DNA of 64,000 nucleotides from Erythrobacter sp. BLCC-B19 (GCF_028621955.1 NZ_CP117516.1:828001-892000), one strand, 5' to 3'. Positions 25,329-34,504 are shown, counted from the stretch's first letter. Notes: generated by a model from the sequence alone, not told the origin. A program made the numbers and translations.

Positions 25329-25633
25329 AACCCGCAATATACCCTGCGGGGGGTCAGCGTGCCCCTTTCGACAGCTCTTCGACTGGGGGAGCATGGTCAG
25401 CGGCTCATGGCCGAAGGCGCCATGCCATGGCGCGATCGACCCGCAAGGACACAAAACCTGTACGTATTGCAACAAGTAGGCACAAATAAATCGGACCAAG
25501 AAACTTGCATTGGAACGATACACCGTGCTATATGATGAATGTGCCTGAAACAGCGCTTAGAGACCCAAATCTTGTAAGCAATTCAGACTTGGGGGCATGA
25601 CAAGTGGCATTTCAATATTCGAAATGTGTAGAT

Positions 25634-25660
25634 AGTAAGTATATAAAATACTTACTTTTT
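25634..25660. repeat. AT-rich inverted repeat followed by T-run
   Basis: AGTAAGTAT and ATACTTACT are a perfect 9 bp inverted repeat around ATAAA, followed by TTTT on the plus strand. It lies in about 525 bases without a gene (25290-25814) between the island and the high-G+C core. It may be a weak terminator, an operator or part of an integration junction; the sequence alone does not decide. Confidence 0.4.
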
Positions 25661-25711
25661 ACTTGTTTGTCCTCTTCTGCACCATTTCTTCCCCACGCAT
25701 TCACCAACCTA

Positions 25712-25733
25712 CAGGAAAGCTTCGGCTTTCCTG
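25712..25733. terminator. Strong hairpin with TTCG loop downstream of the catabolic operon
   Basis: CAGGAAAGC-TTCG-GCTTTCCTG is a perfect 9 bp stem with a tetraloop, placed about 80 bases beyond the end of the minus-strand methyltransferase gene at 25815. It is well placed to end that operon, though the T-run that a classical intrinsic terminator would have is poor on either strand. Confidence 0.45.
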
Positions 25734-25814
25734 CCGGCTTGCTGACGTGGGAACTGCGCTGGGGTGGGACTGCTCGGAGGGCTTCTGTCCGGCACCGCTG
25801 TCCGGCAGCGTTTC

Positions 25815-26936
25815 TCAGTAGCGGCGGCTGGCGATTTCCGCGCCTTCGGCCAGGGCGGCGAGTTTGGCCCAGACGATTTCGGGGTCGAGCGCGTTGCTGC
25901 CCGCGTGGACTGAAAAGCCGCAGTCCACACCTGCCATCACGCGGCTTGCCCCAAGCAGGTCGGCATAGCGGCCGATGCGCTGGGCGATGAGTTCGGGGTG
26001 CTCGATATAGGGGCTCTGCGGCTCGACCATGCCAGGGCACAGGACCTTGTCGTCCGGCAGAGGATTGCGCTCGAAGAAGGCGAATTCGTGGGCGTGGCGG
26101 GGGTTGGCGCCTTCGAGCAGCACGGTCTGCGGCTTCGCTTCCCACACGATGTCGGCGATTTCGTCCAGCGCGACGTCGCAGTGATGCGGGCCGGGGTAAT
26201 TGCCCCAGCACAGGTGCATGCGCAGCTGTTCGGCGGGGATGTTCTGGAGCGCGTGGTTGAGCGCTGCGATGTTCATGCCGATGCGCTTGCGGAACTCCTC
26301 GGTCGAGAGATGCGTGAACTGCACGTGGCGGCCCATCGCTAGGTCGGGGCAGTCGACCTGCAGCGTGATGCCCGCAGCGGCGATGGTCTCGTATTCGTGG
26401 CGCAGGCCTTCGGCGAGGGCGAAGACATATTCCTCGTCGCTGGCATAATACTGGTTGGGGAAGAACAGCGCGGTCACGCCCGGGCTGGCGGCGGACATGA
26501 AGGTGGCGTGGCCGTTCGCCAGCCGCTTCAGGCGTTCCGCGTCGATCCGCGGGGCTTCCATGTCGATCACGGTGATGGGCGCGGTGCAGGCCGGGGCGGA
26601 GCGCTTGGCGCGGCCCTTGTTGCCGAACACCTGGGCCTTTGCGCCCGGGAAGGCTTCGAGGTCGGCGAATTCGTACTGCCCCGCCTCCCCGCCGAAGCCC
26701 GAGAGCCGGTGCTTGATATAGGTGGCGTAGGAGGGCTTGGACTGCTCGCCATCATTGACGATCGCAATGCCCGCCTCGATCTGGCGGCGGATGACATAGG
26801 CCGTGGCCTCCTCCACCGCTGCGTCGAAATCGGCCTCCGACACGGTCTCGCCGCCCTCGCGCGCGAAGACAAGGTCGAGCAGGGCTTCGGGGCGCGGCAG
26901 GCTGCCGACATGGGTGGTGCGGAAGGTGGTGGTCAT
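25815..26936 (-). CDS. MetE C-terminal-like zinc methyltransferase
   Basis: The ATG at 26936 overlaps the upstream stop as ATGA and gives a 373-residue protein beginning MTTTFRTTHVGSLPRPEALL. It matches the catalytic barrel of cobalamin-independent methionine synthase without the N-terminal half. The zinc ligands of MetE are all present: H241 and C243 in MHLCWGNYPG, E275 in LLEGANPRH, and C339 in MAGVDCGFS. The family transfers a methyl or alkyl group to a thiol. Since it ends an operon with a TonB receptor, WrbA, a VOC protein and a hydrolase under a probable IclR regulator, a catabolic demethylation or a coenzyme-thiol alkyl transfer is more likely than methionine synthesis. The acceptor is unknown. 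Confidence 0.85.
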   Translation of the reverse strand: MTTTFRTTHVGSLPRPEALLDLVFAREGGETVSEADFDAAVEEATAYVIRRQIEAGIAIVNDGEQSKPSYATYIKHRLSGFGGEAGQYEFADLEAFPGAKAQVFGNKGRAKRSAPACTAPITVIDMEAPRIDAERLKRLANGHATFMSAASPGVTALFFPNQYYASDEEYVFALAEGLRHEYETIAAAGITLQVDCPDLAMGRHVQFTHLSTEEFRKRIGMNIAALNHALQNIPAEQLRMHLCWGNYPGPHHCDVALDEIADIVWEAKPQTVLLEGANPRHAHEFAFFERNPLPDDKVLCPGMVEPQSPYIEHPELIAQRIGRYADLLGASRVMAGVDCGFSVHAGSNALDPEIVWAKLAALAEGAEIASRRY

Positions 26937-27748
26937 CGGCTGGCCTTTGGCTGAAGGAACTGGACGAGCGCGGCGTTGAAGGCTGGCCCGTTGTCGGCAT
27001 TGGCAAGGTGGCCGGCGGCGAGAATCTCGAGGTGCCGCGCGCGCGGAGCGAGGCTCGCGAGCACGCGCGCACATTCGCGCCGCCACAGGGTGTCGTGCGC
27101 ACCGGTCATGGCCAGCACCGGCATGGCGAGCAGCGCCGCCGCCTCGCGCGGAAAGCCGGGGACGGGGCTGGGATTGAGCAGATCGCGGCCGTCGTAATCG
27201 GCGAGCATCTCCAGCATCAGCGCGCGCGCCGCGGGCGTATGGGTCTCCATCAGCGGATGGCGCGACCATTCGGCACGCAGCCGCTCAAGATCACCGGCAG
27301 CGGCAAGCGCGCGGAAGCGGTCGAGATCGATCACCTCCTGCCGCTCCACCAGCGCGGGCAACGGGGCGCCCGAGACCACCAGACCGGTCAGGCGCGAGGC
27401 GAACTTGCGCGCGACATCGAGCGCCACCACCGCGCCCTGCGACAGGCCGACGAGGGCGAACCGCTCGAACCCCAGGAAATCGGCGATGGCGATGACGTCA
27501 TCGGCCTCGCGCGCCAGATCGCTGGGCGCGGTGGCACGCCCGCAGCCGCGCCGGTCGGGCATGACGAGGAAGAGGTCTGCGGCCAGCCCTTCAACCTGCG
27601 GCGCCCACATTCGGTGATCGAGTGTCCAGCCGTGGAGCAGGATGGCAGGCGCGCCCTCCCCCGCCATCGCGACCGGAAGGGTTCCGCCCGCCACGGCGAC
27701 TTCGCCATAGGACAGTTCGGCCGGGGAAGGGACGCGCGCGGCAAGCAT
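26933..27748 (-). CDS. Alpha/beta hydrolase
   Basis: The 271-residue protein shows the alpha/beta-hydrolase fold: oxyanion strand LLHGWTLDHRMW, nucleophile elbow GLSQGAVVA with serine, acid on the strand preceding GAHDTLW, and catalytic histidine in AAGHLANADNG. It resembles 3-oxoadipate enol-lactonase-type hydrolases in spacing (PDRRGCGRA after the first helix), so a lactone or ester is a possible substrate. It has no signal peptide. It overlaps the MetE-like gene by four bases and lies 24 bases from the VOC gene. Confidence 0.88.
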   Translation of the reverse strand: MLAARVPSPAELSYGEVAVAGGTLPVAMAGEGAPAILLHGWTLDHRMWAPQVEGLAADLFLVMPDRRGCGRATAPSDLAREADDVIAIADFLGFERFALVGLSQGAVVALDVARKFASRLTGLVVSGAPLPALVERQEVIDLDRFRALAAAGDLERLRAEWSRHPLMETHTPAARALMLEMLADYDGRDLLNPSPVPGFPREAAALLAMPVLAMTGAHDTLWRRECARVLASLAPRARHLEILAAGHLANADNGPAFNAALVQFLQPKASR

Positions 27749-27772
27749 GGGCGGCTGCGTCCCTCCCGTGCC

Positions 27773-28318
27773 TTACGCCGCTTCTGCGGCGCGGAAGGGG
27801 TTGTTATTGTGGTGTTCGCCCGCCAGCCAGCGCTTGAGTTCGGCGTGCGCGCTGGCGCGGCGCTCGGCATCGAGCGGCGCGGCGCGCTCGTCGTCATGGG
27901 TGAATTCGAGGATCATCCCGTTGGGATCGGTGACATAGAGCGAGCGGCAATAGCCGTGTTCGAGCACATAGGTCTGCGGCTCGACGATCCCGGCAGCCGC
28001 GATGCGGCGGGCGAGTTCGTCCTGCCCGTCCTTGTCGACATGCAGCGCGATGTGGATGAAGGGGCTGGAGGGAATGTCGGGGCCGAATTCGGCCTGATCC
28101 TCGGGATCGGCGAACTGGAAGAAGGCGAGCGCGGAACCATCGGCCAGTTCGAAGAAGACGTGGCAATAGGTGCGTTCCTTGCCGAACAGCTCGTCCTTCT
28201 CGCAATAGGTCGCCATCAAGGGGAAGCCGAGCACGTCTTCATAGAAGGCGCGGGTGGCCTCCAGATCCTTGGTCACATAGGCGGTGTGGTGCAGGCGGTT
28301 GGCCAGAATTTTCGTCAT
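27773..28318 (-). CDS. VOC (glyoxalase/dioxygenase superfamily) protein
   Basis: The ATG at 28318 gives MTKILANRLHHTAYVTKDLE and a 181-residue protein. The betaalphabetabetabeta repeats of the vicinal-oxygen-chelate fold are seen: HHTAYVTKDLEATRAFYEDVLGF in the first, and FIHIALHVDKDGQDELARRI with YVTDPNGMILEFTHDD in the second. Metal-ligand candidates are H11 in HHTAYV, the histidine of IHIALHV and the glutamate of ILEF. Such proteins isomerise, cleave or detoxify small organic substrates. A single domain pair and position in a catabolic operon leave the reaction open. Confidence 0.85.
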   Translation of the reverse strand: MTKILANRLHHTAYVTKDLEATRAFYEDVLGFPLMATYCEKDELFGKERTYCHVFFELADGSALAFFQFADPEDQAEFGPDIPSSPFIHIALHVDKDGQDELARRIAAAGIVEPQTYVLEHGYCRSLYVTDPNGMILEFTHDDERAAPLDAERRASAHAELKRWLAGEHHNNNPFRAAEAA

Positions 28319-28344
28319 CGTGCTGTCTCCCTCAAATCCCAAAG

Positions 28345-28947
28345 TCAGGCGGCGAGCTTTGCGGTAATCTGCGCCACATGCGCGCCCTGGAAGCGCGCCC
28401 CGGCCAGTTCGTTGTCGCTCGGCATCCGGCTGCCGTCATTACCCGCCAATGTGCTCGCGCCATAGGGGGTGCCGCCGCTGATCTCGCCCATCTCGGCATT
28501 GCCTTCGAAGGTATAGGGCAGGCCGACGATCACCATGCCGTGGTGCAGGAGCGTGGTGTGGAACGAGGTGATGGTCGTCTCCTGCCCGCCGTGCTGGCTG
28601 GCGGTGGAGACGAACACGCTCCCCACCTTCCCCACCAGCGCCTTGGCGAACCACAGCCCGCCGGTCTGATCGAGGAAGTTGCGCATCTGCGCTGCCATGT
28701 TGCCGAAGCGGGTGGGGGTGCCGAAGATGATCGCATCATAATCGGCCAGCTCGTTCGGGTCGGCAAGGGGGGCCGCCTGATCGAGCTTGATCCCCGCACC
28801 CTTGGCAACCTCTTCGGGCACCAGTTCGGGCACACGCTTCACGGTCACCTCGGTGCCGGGGACGCTGGCTGCGCCCTCGGCCACAGCCGCTGCCATCGCC
28901 TCGATATGGCCATAGCTCGAATAGTAGAGCACCAGCACCTTGGTCAT
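28345..28947 (-). CDS. wrbA: NAD(P)H:quinone oxidoreductase WrbA
   Basis: ATG 28947 gives a 200-residue flavodoxin-like protein of the normal WrbA length. Flavin-binding loops are visible: [12 protein letters not shown] for phosphate binding, [22 protein letters not shown], and [12 protein letters not shown]. It reduces quinones by two electrons with NAD(P)H and FMN. In this operon it may keep a quinone intermediate reduced or protect against redox cycling during breakdown of an aromatic compound. The TonB receptor gene ends 12 bases upstream of its start. Confidence 0.93.
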   Translation of the reverse strand: MTKVLVLYYSSYGHIEAMAAAVAEGAASVPGTEVTVKRVPELVPEEVAKGAGIKLDQAAPLADPNELADYDAIIFGTPTRFGNMAAQMRNFLDQTGGLWFAKALVGKVGSVFVSTASQHGGQETTITSFHTTLLHHGMVIVGLPYTFEGNAEMGEISGGTPYGASTLAGNDGSRMPSDNELAGARFQGAHVAQITAKLAA

Positions 28948-28958
28948 CGTGTCATCCT

Positions 28959-31175
28959 TCAGAACTTGTAGCCGAATTCGATCCCGTAGCGGGCCGGACG
29001 CGCCCGGAACACGAAGCCGCCGGGCGAGAATTCGGCGTTGTAGGTCTCGTCGAACAGGTTCTGCGCGAAGGCGGTGACCGATACGCCGCTGTCGAGCTTC
29101 ACCCCGACGCGGGCATCGACCAGATCGACGGGCTGGCGCACAGTGGTGTTGAACGGCTCCCACCAGGTCTTGCCGATCCGGCGGTAATCGAGCCGCACCA
29201 GCGCATCGACACCGTCGCTGATCGTCCCGGCATACTGCGCGCCAAGGTTGATCGTGTAGCGCGAGATCTGCGGCGCCTCGTTGCCGATCACGGTGGCATC
29301 GGGGAAGGCCTTGATCTCGCTGTCGGTCACGCCGATCGCGGCGTTGATGTCGAAATCAGGCAGCACCTCGGCGGTCGCTTCGAGTTCGAAACCGTTGATC
29401 CGGGTCTCGGGGATGTTGCCGAGGTTCTGGGTCGAGGACTGGGCGAGGAAGACGAAGAAATAGGAATTCTTCGACTTGGTCGTGTAGGCCGCGCCCGCGA
29501 GCCGCACCGGGCCGAGCTGGGCCTTGGCCCCGATCTCGAAGGTGTCGGCGGTTTCGGCCTGGAACAGATCGCCCACGCCGACGATGGCGTTGTTGACCGC
29601 TTCCGCGCCCACGCCGGTCTGGTTGAACCCGCCCGACCGGAAGCCGCGCGAATAGCCGCCATAGATCGTGAGATCGGGGGTCGGTTCATAGGTCAGGGTC
29701 AGCTTGGGCTGCCAGTCGCTGAACACTGCGGTGCGCACCTCGCCGCTCTGCGCCTGCGGCACGCCGGGCACCACCGGCAGGAAGGCCTGCGGGGTCAGCG
29801 TGGTCTGGCGGCGGCGATCACGGTCATAGCGCAAGGAGCCATCGACCCGGAATTCGGGCGAGAATTCATACCCCGCATTCAGGAACACCGCCCAGGCGAA
29901 GTTGTCCTGCCCGTCCGAGAGGAAGCTGAACTGCGGGTTCAGCGGGTTGGTCGAGGGCGAGCGGAACACCGGGAAGACCCCGTTGCCGGTGTCGATCATG
30001 TTGCCGGTGGAAATGAAGCGGTCGGTATCGATCAGATAGGCGCCCGCCATCCAGTTGAAGGCGCGGCCATCCTCGGGCGAGGCGAGACGCACTTCCTGGC
30101 TGAACGCCTTGACGTTCAGATACTGGCTCTGGTTGAGGTCGAACCCGTTGCCCGGGCCGAAGATCGCCTCGAACAGGTTGAAGAAGAAGCTGTCCGGGAT
30201 CGGCTTGAAGTCGAAGGCGTCGCCGGTCAGCACTTCCTTCAGCGTGTCGTAGGACGAAACCGAGGTGAACACCGCGTTGTCGCCTTGATACTCGACCTTC
30301 AAGGCGACGTTGTAGATGTCGCGGTCGTTCTGGCCGGGGTTGTTGACCTCGACATCGGCGATCGTGTTCACATCGCCCACGATGTTGTAATAGAGCCCCT
30401 GCGTGCGCAGCTGGTTGACGCTGGCGCGCACATCGAAGGTCAGCTGGTCGCTGGCCTCGATCAGGAGATTGCCGCGCAGGGAGAAGTCCTGCACCGGGTC
30501 GGCATCTTCGCCGAGGAAGGTGTTGGGGATGAAACCGTCGGTGTCATACCACGATCCGGCGATGCGGAACTTGACCCCTTCGGCCAGCGGGCCGCTCACC
30601 CCGCCGCGCAGGAAATAGCCAAAGCCATTGTCGATCCCGGCGGTGAAGTTGCCGGAGAATTCGTCGGTCGGCTTCTTGGTCGAAATGATGATCGCGCCGC
30701 CGATGGCGTTGCGCCCGTAAAGGCCGCCCTGCGGGCCTTTGAGCACTTCGATCTGCGCAATGTCGAACAGATCCTGATTGAACTGCGCCGGGTTCACCTG
30801 CTGCACCCCGTCGACGATCACCGCGACCGAGGGTTCGGAATTGCGGTTCTGGGTGATGCCGCGGATGATGACGAAGGCGTTGCCCGCGTTCTGGGTCTCG
30901 ACGAGGTTCACGTTGGGGGTCAGCGCGATGAAATCGGCCGGGCGTTCGATCCCGGCATTCTCGATCGTCTGCGAATCGAACGCGGTCACCGCAACCGGCG
31001 TATCCTGCAAGGTCTCGCTGCGGCGCAAGGCGGTCACGACGATGCCTTCATCCGCAACCGTCTCGTCCGCCGGAGCCTCCTGCGCCGCGAGCGGCGTGGC
31101 GGCGAGCGTGGCGATGGCGAGCGCGGTGGTGCTGGCGGCAGTGCGAGCGGCGCGGCTCATGCCCGAAAACGTCAT
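28959..31175 (-). CDS. TonB-dependent outer-membrane receptor
   Basis: The 738-residue protein starts at ATG 31175 with GGGGAGAG upstream. Residues 1-31 are a signal peptide ending PLAAQ. A TonB box-like EGIVVTAL follows at about 43-50, then the plug domain ([16 protein letters not shown], and [11 protein letters not shown]) and a beta-barrel to the C-terminal phenylalanine in GYKF. It imports a ligand across the outer membrane with energy from TonB. Sphingomonads commonly use such receptors for carbon sources rather than iron. As first gene of a five-gene catabolic operon it likely takes up the compound degraded by the genes after it. The operators at 31247-31278 lie 72-103 bases upstream. 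Confidence 0.95.
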   Translation of the reverse strand: MTFSGMSRAARTAASTTALAIATLAATPLAAQEAPADETVADEGIVVTALRRSETLQDTPVAVTAFDSQTIENAGIERPADFIALTPNVNLVETQNAGNAFVIIRGITQNRNSEPSVAVIVDGVQQVNPAQFNQDLFDIAQIEVLKGPQGGLYGRNAIGGAIIISTKKPTDEFSGNFTAGIDNGFGYFLRGGVSGPLAEGVKFRIAGSWYDTDGFIPNTFLGEDADPVQDFSLRGNLLIEASDQLTFDVRASVNQLRTQGLYYNIVGDVNTIADVEVNNPGQNDRDIYNVALKVEYQGDNAVFTSVSSYDTLKEVLTGDAFDFKPIPDSFFFNLFEAIFGPGNGFDLNQSQYLNVKAFSQEVRLASPEDGRAFNWMAGAYLIDTDRFISTGNMIDTGNGVFPVFRSPSTNPLNPQFSFLSDGQDNFAWAVFLNAGYEFSPEFRVDGSLRYDRDRRRQTTLTPQAFLPVVPGVPQAQSGEVRTAVFSDWQPKLTLTYEPTPDLTIYGGYSRGFRSGGFNQTGVGAEAVNNAIVGVGDLFQAETADTFEIGAKAQLGPVRLAGAAYTTKSKNSYFFVFLAQSSTQNLGNIPETRINGFELEATAEVLPDFDINAAIGVTDSEIKAFPDATVIGNEAPQISRYTINLGAQYAGTISDGVDALVRLDYRRIGKTWWEPFNTTVRQPVDLVDARVGVKLDSGVSVTAFAQNLFDETYNAEFSPGGFVFRARPARYGIEFGYKF

Positions 31176-31246
31176 AATTCTCTCCCCTGTGCGCGCGAAT
31201 ACGCGTCGCTCTTGTGGCGATCCCTCCCGATTGCCGGATTAAGAAC

Positions 31247-31278
31247 TTCGCAATGCGAAGTCAACTTCGATATGCGAA
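31247..31278. promoter_or_regulatory. Paired 13 bp palindromes, operator for the receptor operon
   Basis: TTCGCAATGCGAA (31247-31259) and TTCGATATGCGAA (31266-31278) are two TTCG-N5-CGAA sites with centres 19 bases apart. The same pair with the same spacing occurs at 33561-33592 before the citryl-CoA-lyase-like gene. An IclR-family regulator encoded between the two is the natural candidate to bind both. The rest of the 361-base gap (31176-31536) shows no gene. Confidence 0.65.
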
Positions 31279-31536
31279 ATATGCGACCTGTGGCGCAGAG
31301 GCAACGCAAACCCGGTGCCGGGGCGGCCTGAGAGCGGCGCAGCAGCAGTCGGCGTAGGACTTGGGCGGGCAAAAACGCGCGGCAGAGCGCACCGCGCCCT
31401 TGCACGCCGCCAATGCGCGTCTTGTCGTCTCATCGCGGGTTTTGCGCAGCCGTCACGGCGCTGTGCGATGCGCAATCGCCCCGCAAATGGCGGCCCAGAT
31501 GGCCTACACCGGGCAGGCAGGCGCCTTCCCCGCCCC

Positions 31537-32358
31537 TTACGGGCGCAGCGAGGCTTCCAGCGCGGGCCAGCGCCTGAGCGCCGCCTCGATCTCGCCGGCG
31601 GCGCGGCGCAGCAGGGGCAAGCGGGTGCGCACCAGCTCGTCCTGCGAGATGCGGGTGGTGGAAGTCGAGCAGTTGATGCTCGCAATCACGCGCTTGTCGC
31701 GCCCGAAGATCGGCACCGCGACCGAGACGATCCCGTAATCGAGTTCGTCGAGCGCCGAATCATAGCCCCGCTCGGCGATCAGCCGCAGCCGTTCGGCCAG
31801 CGCGCTGCCCTCGGTGACGGTGCGCTCGGTAAAGCGCTGGAACGGGGCGCTGGCGGTCAGTTCGGCCAGCTCGTCGGCAGGCAGATGCGCCGCAATCGCC
31901 TTGCCCAGCGACGTCGCGTGGAACGGAAAGCGCGTGCCCACCCCCGCTGCCACCCGGAACCGTCGGTCGGTCGAGACATGGGCGACGTAGAGAATATCGG
32001 TGCCCGACAGCACGGCGAGGCTGGCGCTGTCGCCGGTCTGGTCGCGCAAAGATTGCAAGGGCGGCAGCACCACCTGTTCAATCTGCATCGAGGCCAGGAA
32101 CGCCGATCCGATCGTCAGCACCGCCGGGCGCAGCAGGAACTTGCGTTCGTGCTGGCCGACATAGCCCAGCTCCACCAGCGTGATCAGGCAGCGCCGCGCC
32201 ACGGCGGGGGGCAGCCCGGTCTTGGCGGCAACTTCGGACAAGGTCATTTCCGGGTGATCCTCGTCGAAGGCCTTGAGCACGCGCAATCCGCGTTCGAGGG
32301 TCGAGAGGAACTCCGGGTCTTTACTCGTCGTCGCGGCTTCAGCCCCTGCGGATCCCAT
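31537..32358 (-). CDS. IclR-family transcriptional regulator
   Basis: ATG at 32358 (MGSAGAEAATTSKDPEFLST) gives 273 residues, whereas the longer frame adds an Arg/Pro-rich shadow of the CoA-transferase gene. The N-terminal winged helix-turn-helix runs FLSTLERGLRVLKAFDE, then MTLSEVAAKTGLPPAVARRCLITLVELGYV. The C-terminal effector domain has FPFHATSLGKAIAAHLP and GYDSALDELDYGIVSVAVPIF. The form is close to PcaR/PobR-type regulators of aromatic catabolism. Its start lies 20 bases inside the CoA-transferase gene, so the two are co-expressed. It probably controls the flanking operons through the TTCG-N5-CGAA sites; whether it activates or represses is not shown. Confidence 0.92.
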   Translation of the reverse strand: MGSAGAEAATTSKDPEFLSTLERGLRVLKAFDEDHPEMTLSEVAAKTGLPPAVARRCLITLVELGYVGQHERKFLLRPAVLTIGSAFLASMQIEQVVLPPLQSLRDQTGDSASLAVLSGTDILYVAHVSTDRRFRVAAGVGTRFPFHATSLGKAIAAHLPADELAELTASAPFQRFTERTVTEGSALAERLRLIAERGYDSALDELDYGIVSVAVPIFGRDKRVIASINCSTSTTRISQDELVRTRLPLLRRAAGEIEAALRRWPALEASLRP

Positions 32359-33499
32359 GCACCGGCCTTTCGATGGAGCGGCGGATCGCCGCATCGTCTG
32401 CCCCCAATAGGGGCGGCGCGGTGACAGAGTCCATCCGTGCGCCGTCGAAGGACACAGGGAAGCGTATGGTGCGGAACGCGCCCTTGGGCCCATCGGGATC
32501 GGTGACTTCGAGCCCCAGCACCCGGGCCTGCTCGGTCTGGAGCACCTCGGTGGTGTCATAGACGGGCGAATTGGGGACTTCGAGCCGGGTCAGCGTCTCG
32601 GCCCATTCGGCCCGGGGCTTGGTGGCGAAGATCGGCGCGAGGAAAGCGACGACATCCTCGTAATGCGCGATCCGGGCCTCGCGGCTGGCGAATTCCGGGC
32701 GCTCCAGCATATCGGGGACGCCCACCGCGGTGGCCAGATTCTCCCAGAACTTGGGCGGCGAGGACATATGCAGCGCCAGCCACTTGCCGTCAGCGCACTG
32801 GAACACGTAGCTCTGCGAGACGTGCGGGCGCGAATAGGGGCCCATCACCTGGTCGGCCGAGAACAGGTGGGTGAAATCGTCGAGATTGAAGTGGCACATC
32901 GCCTCGAACATCGAGGTTTCGACCACCCGGCCCTTGCCCGTCACGTGCCGTTCGTTGAGCGCGGCGAGGATCCCCAGCGCGGTGTAGAAACCCGTCATCG
33001 CATCGGCAATGGCCGGCCCGACGACGCGGGGGTGTTCGGGGTTGACCAGCAGCCTGAGGAAACCCGATGCTGCCTGCGCGACAGTGTCGAAGGCGGGACG
33101 ATCGCGCTCCGGCCCCTCGCTGCCGAAGCCGGAGATCGAGGCATAGACCAGCGCCGGATTGATGCTCTGGAGGCGCTTGGCATCGACCTTCAACCGGTCA
33201 GCCACGCCCGGACGGAAATTCTGGATGAACACGTCCGCATCCTCGACCAGCCGGTCGAGCACCAAAAGATCGCTTTCCTTCTTGGGGTCGATCGTGATTG
33301 AACGCTTGTTGCGGTTGTATGTCTGGAAGTGCGGCGAATAGAGTTCGCCCTTGAAGCTGCGGAACGGATCGCCCGTGCCCGGCTGCTCGACCTTGATGAC
33401 ATCCGCGCCGAGATCGGCCAGCAGCATCCCGGCAGCCGGCCCGGTGATGAAGGTGCCCATCTCGAGCACGGTCACGCCCTGTAGGGGTCTTGCGGTCAT
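32339..33499 (-). CDS. CaiB/BaiF-type (class III) CoA-transferase
   Basis: From ATG 33499 the 386-residue protein begins MTARPLQGVTVLEMGTFITG. The family hallmarks are GPAAGMLLADLGADVIKVEQ near the N-terminus, NRNKRSITID, GFGSEGPERDRPAFD, and GPAIADAMTGFYTALGILAA containing the catalytic aspartate. It moves CoA between a donor thioester and a carboxylic acid through an enzyme-bound anhydride. The gene is divergent from the citryl-CoA-lyase-like gene and precedes the regulator in one transcript. Together they suggest that a branched or substituted dicarboxylate is activated and then cleaved. Confidence 0.92.
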   Translation of the reverse strand: MTARPLQGVTVLEMGTFITGPAAGMLLADLGADVIKVEQPGTGDPFRSFKGELYSPHFQTYNRNKRSITIDPKKESDLLVLDRLVEDADVFIQNFRPGVADRLKVDAKRLQSINPALVYASISGFGSEGPERDRPAFDTVAQAASGFLRLLVNPEHPRVVGPAIADAMTGFYTALGILAALNERHVTGKGRVVETSMFEAMCHFNLDDFTHLFSADQVMGPYSRPHVSQSYVFQCADGKWLALHMSSPPKFWENLATAVGVPDMLERPEFASREARIAHYEDVVAFLAPIFATKPRAEWAETLTRLEVPNSPVYDTTEVLQTEQARVLGLEVTDPDGPKGAFRTIRFPVSFDGARMDSVTAPPLLGADDAAIRRSIERPVHGIRRG

Positions 33500-33560
33500 C
33501 CAACACATCCCATCTGCTTGCCTGACGATCTTGCCAGCCTGCCGATGTGATACTATATTC

Positions 33561-33592
33561 TTCGCATAACGAAATCAACTTCGAATATCGAA
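33561..33592. promoter_or_regulatory. Paired 13 bp palindromes in the divergent promoter region
   Basis: TTCGCATAACGAA (33561-33573) and TTCGAATATCGAA (33580-33592) again have centres 19 bases apart. They lie 12 bases before the lyase-like start codon and about 62 bases before the CoA-transferase start, so one binding event could act on both directions. The ribosome binding site AAGGAAG follows directly. Confidence 0.65.
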
Positions 33593-33603
33593 AAGGAAGA
33601 TTC

Positions 33604-34383
33604 ATGCGCATCGGCAAGCAGGACAACGCCGTCACTTCGATCTGCACCTCCGATGCCACCAGCATCACCGTGCGAGGGCTCGACCTGTGTTCCGAGGTGA
33701 TCGGCCATGTCGACTTCACGAGCTATTTCTGGCTGCTGGTGACGGGCACCATGCCCACGCCGCCGCAGAAGGCGCTGGCCGATGCGGTGCTGTGCGCCAT
33801 CGCCGAACACGGCCTCGTGCCCTCCGTCGTCGCCACCCGCATGACCTATGCCGCCGCGCCCGAAGCCTTCCACGGCGCGGTTGCCGCAGGGCTCTTGGGC
33901 TGCGGCAGCGTGGTGCTGGGCAGCGCCGAAGTCGCGGGCCGGTTCTACGCGCAGCTTTTGACCGACGCCGAGGGCGGTGATCCCGCCGCCACTGCAACGG
34001 CCGCCATCAAGGCACTGCGGGCCGAAAAGAAGGCGATCCCCGGCTTCGGCCATCCCCAGCATTCGGGCGGCGATCCCCGCGCGCACCGCCTGCTGGCGCT
34101 CGCGAGGGAGCACGGGATGGAGGGCCAGCATATCGCCATGCTGCGCACGATCGAAAGCGTCCTGCCCGAGGCGATTGGCCGCTCTCTGCCGATCAACGTC
34201 AACGGCGCGATCCCTGCGGTGATGCTCGATGCAGGCTTCCCGCTGGCAGCGCTGAAGGGCATTTCGCTCCTCGCCCGCACCGCGAGCCTCATTGCCCACC
34301 TTCAGGAAGAGACCGAGCGCCCGATCGGCTTCATCATGTCGGGCGCGGCCGCCGAGCGCATCGGGTTCGAGGCGGCAGAGTAA
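33604..34383 (+). CDS. Citryl-CoA-lyase-like / short citrate synthase-family protein
   Basis: ATG 33604 with AAGGAAG upstream gives a 259-residue protein, far shorter than citrate synthases of about 430 residues but equal to stand-alone citryl-CoA-lyase-like enzymes and the C-terminal domain of ATP-citrate lyase. Signature stretches are EAFHGAVAAGLLGCGS and GFGHPQHSGGDPRAHRL with the two histidines expected to handle CoA ester and carbonyl. The usual third catalytic element NVDG reads NVNG here (INVNGAIPAVML), so an asparagine replaces the aspartate. The enzyme would be expected to make or break a carbon-carbon bond in a CoA thioester. With the divergent CoA-transferase it forms a likely activation and cleavage pair. 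Activity is uncertain because of the substitution. Confidence 0.8.
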   Translation: MRIGKQDNAVTSICTSDATSITVRGLDLCSEVIGHVDFTSYFWLLVTGTMPTPPQKALADAVLCAIAEHGLVPSVVATRMTYAAAPEAFHGAVAAGLLGCGSVVLGSAEVAGRFYAQLLTDAEGGDPAATATAAIKALRAEKKAIPGFGHPQHSGGDPRAHRLLALAREHGMEGQHIAMLRTIESVLPEAIGRSLPINVNGAIPAVMLDAGFPLAALKGISLLARTASLIAHLQEETERPIGFIMSGAAAERIGFEAAE

Positions 34384-34504
34384 GGCCGAACCGCGCAACC
34401 CTGCCAGCCGCGCCCTCGCCCAAAGGCCGGAAAAAATCAGTCTGCCACGATTACCTTGGCTGACAGCCACGCTTTTTTAAGGGCTTGGGCTGCAAAGGGC
34501 GAGC

